Origin: Byssochlamys sp. IMV 00236
Taxonomy: Eukaryota; Ascomycota; Eurotiomycetes; Eurotiales; Thermoascaceae
Length of the DNA stretch: 11,192 nt
Direction: 5' to 3'
Assembly (NCBI GenBank): GCA_001931875.2
Contig: MSJH02000417.1
Coordinates: 1-11,192, forward strand
In this document: positions 6,917 to 11,192 of the stretch, in pieces
Position numbering within the stretch: position 1 is the stretch's first letter
Layout of the letters: every line of letters starts with the position of its first letter
Made by a program: the position numbers and the translations under genes
Notes under the pieces: generated by a model
Told to the model about the DNA's origin: nothing
Seen by the model: the letters and a program-made list of their open reading frames with translations, nothing else
Database searches by the model: none

Positions 6917-7060
6917 TGCGATGAGGATTGTAAAAAGGGGGAGGTAGGATCAATGTCTTTCAAGACCTATTCTCCCTTTCCTCTCCCCCTCCTCCACTCC
7001 CCCACTCTCATCTCTTTATTTCAAAGTCCGTCACCGGAACAAAAAATTCATGCATATAAA
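6917..7060 (-). promoter_or_regulatory. RPL36: eL36 promoter with homopurine/homopyrimidine block
   Basis: On the + strand 6967-7012 is almost pure C/T (on the coding strand G/A with several G3-G5 runs). Between it and the ATG lies a CT-containing leader (CCTACCTCCCCC on the coding strand). Ribosomal-protein promoters in fungi often carry such skewed tracts. A TATTTATA-like sequence is near 7055 on the coding strand, about 140 bp from the ATG; its role is uncertain. Confidence 0.45.
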
Positions 7061-7230
7061 TAAATAGGGCAAAAAGGATAACTGGGTAAAGAAACTTTGT
7101 AGGCTCACAATTGTATAAAGTTTAATAAATCGCCTTTTATGAACGTATAACACGATAAAGTGCCTCTGAAGAAAATGCATGTGAAGAAAAGGGACTGCTT
7201 AAATTATAAATATTCATATGTGTGGACGTG

Positions 7231-7860
7231 TTACAGCCATTGCAAGACATTAACATTGGTCAATTGTCTTTTAGTGCGTCGTTTATTATTTATGGCATTC
7301 TTGGTTAGATTTTTGATTGTCCACATGTTATCCTTTTATAGAAGAAAGGCTTTTTATTTAAGTAAATTTTGCAACATCGAGGATGCTACATCTTTTTGCG
7401 ACTCAAAGACAAAGAGCACAAGTGCAACTTGAACCCTATCACAATCACATATGGAACATGAATCTCTTGACAGTTAATAGAGAGAGTTCCTGCTGATTAT
7501 TGCATGGATCAAAGCCCTTGAGGCAACAACAGCCTTCCTTTATAGAGTTTTGGTTCGGAAACAAGTTTGGCGAATTCATCATAACCATTATCGGAAAGTT
7601 GTTTGTTCGAGCAAACAGCAACAAGACGTAAGTCCATCTTCATGTTTTAAATAAAAAGTTACGTTCAAACCCTACCCTTTCAATGTCTGTCTACTGATTC
7701 CAAATCCTTTTCTTCGGGTTCAGGCTCGTTAGCGTCTGAGGCAATGCTTTCTCTCAAGTCATTATCCAAGAGAGTGACAAGTGAGCCAGAACTAGCATTA
7801 GATACATCAAAGACGTGATTTCTGGATAATCTTTGGCCATACGCGTTAGTTAAACATCAC
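7231..7860 (-). pseudogene. Decayed protein-coding relic, possibly mobile-element related
   Basis: On the - strand, protein-like fragments follow one another but are separated by stops and frame changes. In transcription order they are: 7856-7683, a 58-codon open stretch with NHVFDVSNASSGSLVTLLD and an acidic end; then a different frame with IERVGFERNFLFKT; then 7643-7509, 44 residues beginning MKMDLRLVAVCSNKQLSD; then a fragment containing VPYVIVIGFKLHLCSLSL that stops at 7388-7386; then 7335-7231, 34 codons with NMWTIKNLTKNAINNKRR and a TAA. Codon choice and residue composition look protein-derived, and the order is consistent with one gene broken by small indels. The style reminds me of the repeated hypothetical proteins of Mucorales genomes, but that is recollection, not a search. 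Some frame changes could instead be introns. The + strand frame 7160-7432 overlaps it and looks like its shadow. Confidence 0.4.
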
Positions 7861-8340
7861 ACCTTTCATTCTCTTTTCTGCTTACGTCTTGTATTAAGAT
7901 TTTTATAATTATTAGGCTACTTATGGATAAAAGAATAAGGGGGGCCACTACATGCACCAGAAGTTAAATTAGCTCTATGGGCGTTGTCTCTACCCACTAC
8001 CTATGATGCGGTTGAGCAAAGCTTTTCACCATACTGTCTTGTGTCCTTTTCAAGAAGAAATAGATAATGTTATTTCAATTTTATGCTGTCAGTTTGTTCA
8101 ATAAAGAACCAAGATCAATCACGTGTATTTTATATTAATGGATATCTCACTGAACGGTCTTAGCTTAGGTAGATGATTTGACAGTGTGAAGTGGCAAAAT
8201 GAAATCACAGTTAGCGCTTCGAGGCAACACTCGTAGCATTAGTCGCTTTGCCGTGAATTTTTTCGTGCATATAGTGTTTCCCAAGAATAAAATAGAGCAT
8301 TGACAGACTTGAACTGAAAGCGAGTAATCATCTTATAATG
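7861..8340. other. Gene-free stretch, perhaps the 5' part of the relic
   Basis: No intact gene is present. On the - strand short open pieces such as HYKMITRFQFKSVNALFYSW (from about 8340) and HEKIHGKATNATSVASKR (about 8270-8217) hint that the decayed gene once extended upstream, but they are short and in different frames. No terminal inverted repeats or target-site duplication could be identified by eye. Confidence 0.3.
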
Positions 8341-8646
8341 TGAACCCAATCTGCACTTTTATTTTGCTCTTGCCTATTCTGAAAAGTATCAAATATAAAT
8401 CACATACAATGTGAATTAAGTAAACAGAATCTAACAAATGACTTGTCCTGAGCCACACAATTTAATTGCATATTTGATTGTATGTGTTTACACTATGTTT
8501 ATTGAATTTACAAACAAAAAGTATTTAAAAATAGAAACATGAAAGATATACATAGTTAAAAGAATGGAGTAGAAAAAAGAGAGAAAGTCTATATAAATAA
8601 ATATATACAAAAATATACATACACACATAATAAAAAAAAATGGGTT
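8341..8646 (-). other. 3' flank of the zinc-finger gene
   Basis: This AT-rich, non-coding stretch lies downstream of the zinc-finger stop (8649-8647). On the - strand the only clear AATAAA is at 8503-8498, about 145 nt past the stop, and may be its poly(A) signal. AT- and CA-rich simple sequence is present around 8590-8640. Confidence 0.5.
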
Positions 8647-9860
8647 CTATACAGAAATGGCCTGGAGTTTGCTTAAATGTTTCTTACAAGAGAGATAATG
8701 TCGCTTCATATCATGCTTCCTTGCAAATGCTCTCTTACATATCTTGCAACAGAATGGTTTAGGTCTATTTGGGTTATGAATCTGAGTATGTTCACGCATG
8801 TTATTTGCCCTGTTGCTGGTGTGATCGCAATAGGGGCATTTATGGATCTTGCCTCGTTTTGTTGTTGCCACTGTCTTTCGTTTAGGCTTTTTAATGTCAG
8901 ACGATGCAGGTTGTGGCTGTGTATGTGGCGCGGAGGGTAACACAGCAGGTGGAAAGAGTTCCAAATCATCCATATGAACATTGCCAAAGAGCAGATCAGA
9001 GATCTCGTCAAAGCCATCGACGGTCGCCACTGGTGCCTCTTCGTCTGGAACTGCAGTAAGGTAAGGTGAGGCTGTGAAATCGTTCAATTCAGTCGCCGTC
9101 AGGATCACGTCGTCTGTCGTCTTGTCCGGTCGTGGCGAGAGTGTGGATGGATGGAGAGGTAAGAATTGAGGGCCTAATCGTGGGCTACTTAATGGTGAAG
9201 TCGACCGAAGTAAGGTTGGTCGAAGGGTGGGTGAGAGGTAATTGAGTGCCTGAGGATCATGTAGCAGGGGACTGCCAAGAAATTGAGACGAGCAGGGACT
9301 GCTGCCTGCCAAGAAATTGTTGGGTGAACTTGCGCCACTGAAACATAATGGTGACTGTGGGCTTCCGATCTGTAATGGGCTGTGAATTGGGTTGGAATAG
9401 ATCGAGCCTGAAGGGGATCGAACGGCAAGGGCGTCAAACCAAGATGTCAAATCGTCCGTTGCGATCAAGGGTGAACGAAGGTTGGAAAGACTGTTATATG
9501 ATGCAAAATCGGGAGCATTGATCGAGGATGTATAGGAAGTGGAAAGAGCACTGGATAAAAAGGCTATTGTATGTATGTAAGTCTTTGACACCAATAAAAG
9601 AAAAAGTTTATGATCATACCTTCATAGTTGGAATCATAAGCTGGCATATTTAAGTAGGATTGTGATTTGGGTATATCAATAGGTGTGGCTGATGATGTGT
9701 ATTCGGACTCGAGCATAGTGGGATCAGGTTCAGTTGATAAAGTAACTTGAAGTGAAATTGGAGGATCCGTCAAGTCTTGATCTAGGTTTAACTCAAAGTC
9801 GTTTTCAAAGTAAGCATCCTGAATTGAAGTGTAGTCAGATGATAAATTAAAATGAGCCAT
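8647..9860 (-). CDS. C2H2-type zinc-finger transcription regulator
   Basis: Exons on the - strand are 9860-9620 and 9563-8647, with one GT-AG intron of 56 bp; 1158 nt gives 385 residues. Residues 1-320 are predicted disordered: an acidic N-terminus (about 9-60; ENDFELNLDQDLTD), a Ser/Pro-rich middle with 13 Ser-Pro dipeptides, and a second acidic/hydrophobic patch near 250-285 (DEISDLLFGNVHMDDLELFPP) that looks like an activation domain. A basic KKPKRKTV stretch may be a nuclear localisation signal. Two C-terminal fingers follow: Cys323, Cys326, His339, His343 (CPYC-x12-HTQIH) and Cys353, Cys356, His369, Cys373 (CKIC-x12-HYLSC), so the second has a C2HC ligand set. The tandem-finger, Ser/Pro-rich build is like fungal stress or signalling factors (for example the calcineurin-responsive Crz1 type), but I cannot name an orthologue. 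The start at 9860 is the first ATG in the frame; the frame is open farther upstream but without an ATG. Confidence 0.85.
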
Positions 9861-10010
9861 CGATAAAAGAAAAGAGGTATGTACAAAAAGCAAGGGCCTC
9901 TGAATAAGAAAAAAAAGAGAGAGAAAGAAAAAAGAAGAAATAGGTAGGAAAAAAGGAAAAGGGTATTCTTTTCACACTCACAAATGCACCGCCTCTTATA
10001 TACTGATTGT
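9861..10010 (-). promoter_or_regulatory. Promoter and CT-rich leader of the zinc-finger gene
   Basis: On the coding (-) strand a TATATAAG lies at 10001-9994, about 135 bp before the ATG. It is followed by a long pyrimidine stretch (9965-9900, purine-only on +) leading to the start codon. This TATA plus CT-leader layout is common for regulated fungal genes and supports the chosen start. Confidence 0.55.
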
Positions 10011-10266
10011 CCAAGTCTCAAAATGGGAAATAGTTCTATTCTATAACGTGCCGTGTATAGTTGTTTCACCACTTCCCATTTTTGGACATAATGACCCGAG
10101 CAGAACTCTTTACATCAACAGGAAATAATTATTAAATGTATTGAACAGAAAACAAGAGAGAAGCATATAAATGAATCTTGAACAATAGAGTAATGGATTG
10201 ACAATGAATGGCTAGATATTTAAGCAAATTACAATAACGTGGCCATGAGGGATATGGGTACAGGAT

Positions 10267-10290
10267 CACACACACACACACACACACACA
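10267..10290. repeat. (CA)12 microsatellite
   Basis: Twelve perfect CA units, in the upstream flank of the zinc-finger gene, about 400 bp from its start codon. Confidence 0.95.
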
Positions 10291-10899
10291 GCTGCTTTGT
10301 CTACACAGGGCGGAAATAGATTAATCCGCGACACTTTTTATTTCAATGGATGATATCACTTTGGGCACCACGTTAAATTTGTTTGATACACAAATGCAAA
10401 AACTGCCATTCTTATTGGAAAATAATTAAAGTGCAGTTGGTTTATTGCTAAGCAATAGAAAAGAAAGTAAAATACTGAGAATATACAAGTTGATCATACG
10501 CACATACACTGTAGGCTGTATTCTCTATCAATTTCTTTATATTCTGTTACATACGTATTCCATCTGTCTAAATCGTTTTTGTCATTGTGCACGTGCCAAG
10601 CTTGCTCGCGTGGAAAGATGGTTTCCTCAAGTTGAAGTACAGCCAACTTTATTTTTTTTAAGGGAAAGATCTCATATCGACCCAGTTTATGTTAAGAATA
10701 TAAAAAAAATGATTACAGTGTCAACACAGATCTTTAACGATGTTGACTCTGATGCACTTCTTTTTCAAGTTCCGTTTAGAAAACAAAGAAAAAAAAGTGG
10801 GAGCGTTTCTTAAAAAGAAGCTTCTATCTGTTGAACCAAGATTTGAAAGCAAGCAAAGCAGAGGAAGTGAACAGGCAAAAAAGGCTCATGCCATGACTA

Positions 10900-10940
10900 G
10901 GGAGGGGGAGAGGAGGGGACAACGAAGGGGGAACGAAGGG
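10900..10940 (+). repeat. G-rich purine block
   Basis: The + strand carries five G runs of three to five bases separated by short A/G/C spacers. It resembles the G-rich side of the eL36 promoter block. Two spacers are about eight bases, so it narrowly misses the common G3N1-7 quadruplex rule. Confidence 0.6.
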
Positions 10941-11192
10941 AGAACGTGGCAAGTGTCTGTGTTCCCTGTGTGTGCGTGTATTATAACCAGTGACTTCATC
11001 CCTTGTTCATTGTCGCTTAGCACAATAAAAAACAAAAAGAAATACTCTCCTTGCTCACCATAGTTCTCACTATCATCAACTTTTTTCTTCTTCTTGTGAG
11101 ATCAGAAAGTCAATCATCAGTCTGAGCAATGTTCCTTTCTTCTTATGGATAGAGAGACAAGGTTAAGCTTTTTTTTTTTGTTGTCATTGTTT

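Larger units (their letters stand above)
10011..11192. other. Intergenic region without a supported gene
   Basis: This is upstream of the zinc-finger gene. It holds a (CA)12 microsatellite, a 13-bp near-perfect palindrome (ATTGCTAAGCAAT, 10444-10456), a G-rich purine block (10900-10940) and T/C-rich sequence from 11079 on. The two open frames of just over 100 codons (10445-10813 and 10740-11063) have no recognisable motif, biased low-complexity composition and overlap each other, so I do not call them. The CT-rich stretch near the right end may be the leader of a gene beyond the window. Confidence 0.5.

Noticed and set aside
7160..7432. Plus-strand 90-codon frame
   Set aside because: Cys/Leu/Phe-rich and antisense to the minus-strand fragments, which read as more protein-like.
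7592..7624. tRNA T-loop-like GTTCGAGC and local inverted repeat
   Set aside because: No matching acceptor, D or anticodon arms around it; it lies inside a relic coding fragment.
8706..9437. Other-frame open stretches within the zinc-finger gene
   Set aside because: Shadows of the exon-2 frame that encodes the fingers.
10445..10813. 122-codon plus-strand frame
   Set aside because: No recognisable motif, start not preceded by a convincing leader, mixed composition; probably chance in AT-rich DNA.
10740..11063. 107-codon plus-strand frame
   Set aside because: Runs through the purine block and overlaps the frame above; Lys/Arg/Glu bias comes from low-complexity DNA.
1..11192. CRISPR array, bacterial operon, integrated virus or rRNA/tRNA genes
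   Set aside because: No direct-repeat array, no Shine-Dalgarno gene packing, no viral hallmark protein and no structured RNA pattern seen on either strand.

Overview
The window looks like nuclear DNA of a filamentous fungus, most probably an early-diverging Mucoromycota (Mucorales-type) species. The reasons are AT-rich, gene-dense DNA, very short spliceosomal introns (12 of the 13 I infer are 46-59 bp), CT-rich leaders before start codons, AATAAA-type 3' ends and eukaryote-only proteins such as ribosomal protein eL36. The species assignment is inference. All gene models below come from reading splice junctions by eye and checking that the exons join in frame.

Left part (1-2373): a small unrecognised gene on + (105-775, three exons, one candidate GC-AG intron) is followed by a four-exon cysteine dioxygenase on + (1185-2086). 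This faces a four-exon electron-transfer flavoprotein:ubiquinone oxidoreductase on - (4368 down to 2371); their 3' ends converge over 284 bp.

Middle (4374-6916): 174 bp behind the ETF-QO start lies the 3' end of a three-exon MIT-domain protein on - (5505 down to 4543). It shares a 200-bp divergent promoter with an intronless HAD-family phosphatase on + (5706-6452). The HAD gene collides tail to tail with the three-exon eL36 gene on - (6916 down to 6455); only two bases separate the two stop codons.

Right part (6917-11192): this is gene-poor. On the - strand at about 7231-7860 (perhaps to 8340) there is a stretch of protein-like fragments broken by stops and frameshifts, which I read as a decayed gene or mobile-element-related relic. 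A two-exon C2H2 zinc-finger regulator on - (9860 down to 8647) follows, with a TATA box and a pyrimidine-rich leader. The last 1.2 kb holds a (CA)12 microsatellite, a G-rich purine block and perhaps the promoter of a gene beyond the right edge, but no supported gene.

The genes are ordinary housekeeping and regulatory functions (sulfur amino-acid oxidation, mitochondrial electron transfer, membrane trafficking, translation, transcription) and do not form an obvious pathway cluster. I see no new multi-gene system. The most interesting items are the tail-to-tail HAD/eL36 overlap, the MIT+PPxY architecture, the orphan first gene with its GC-AG intron, and the minus-strand relic.
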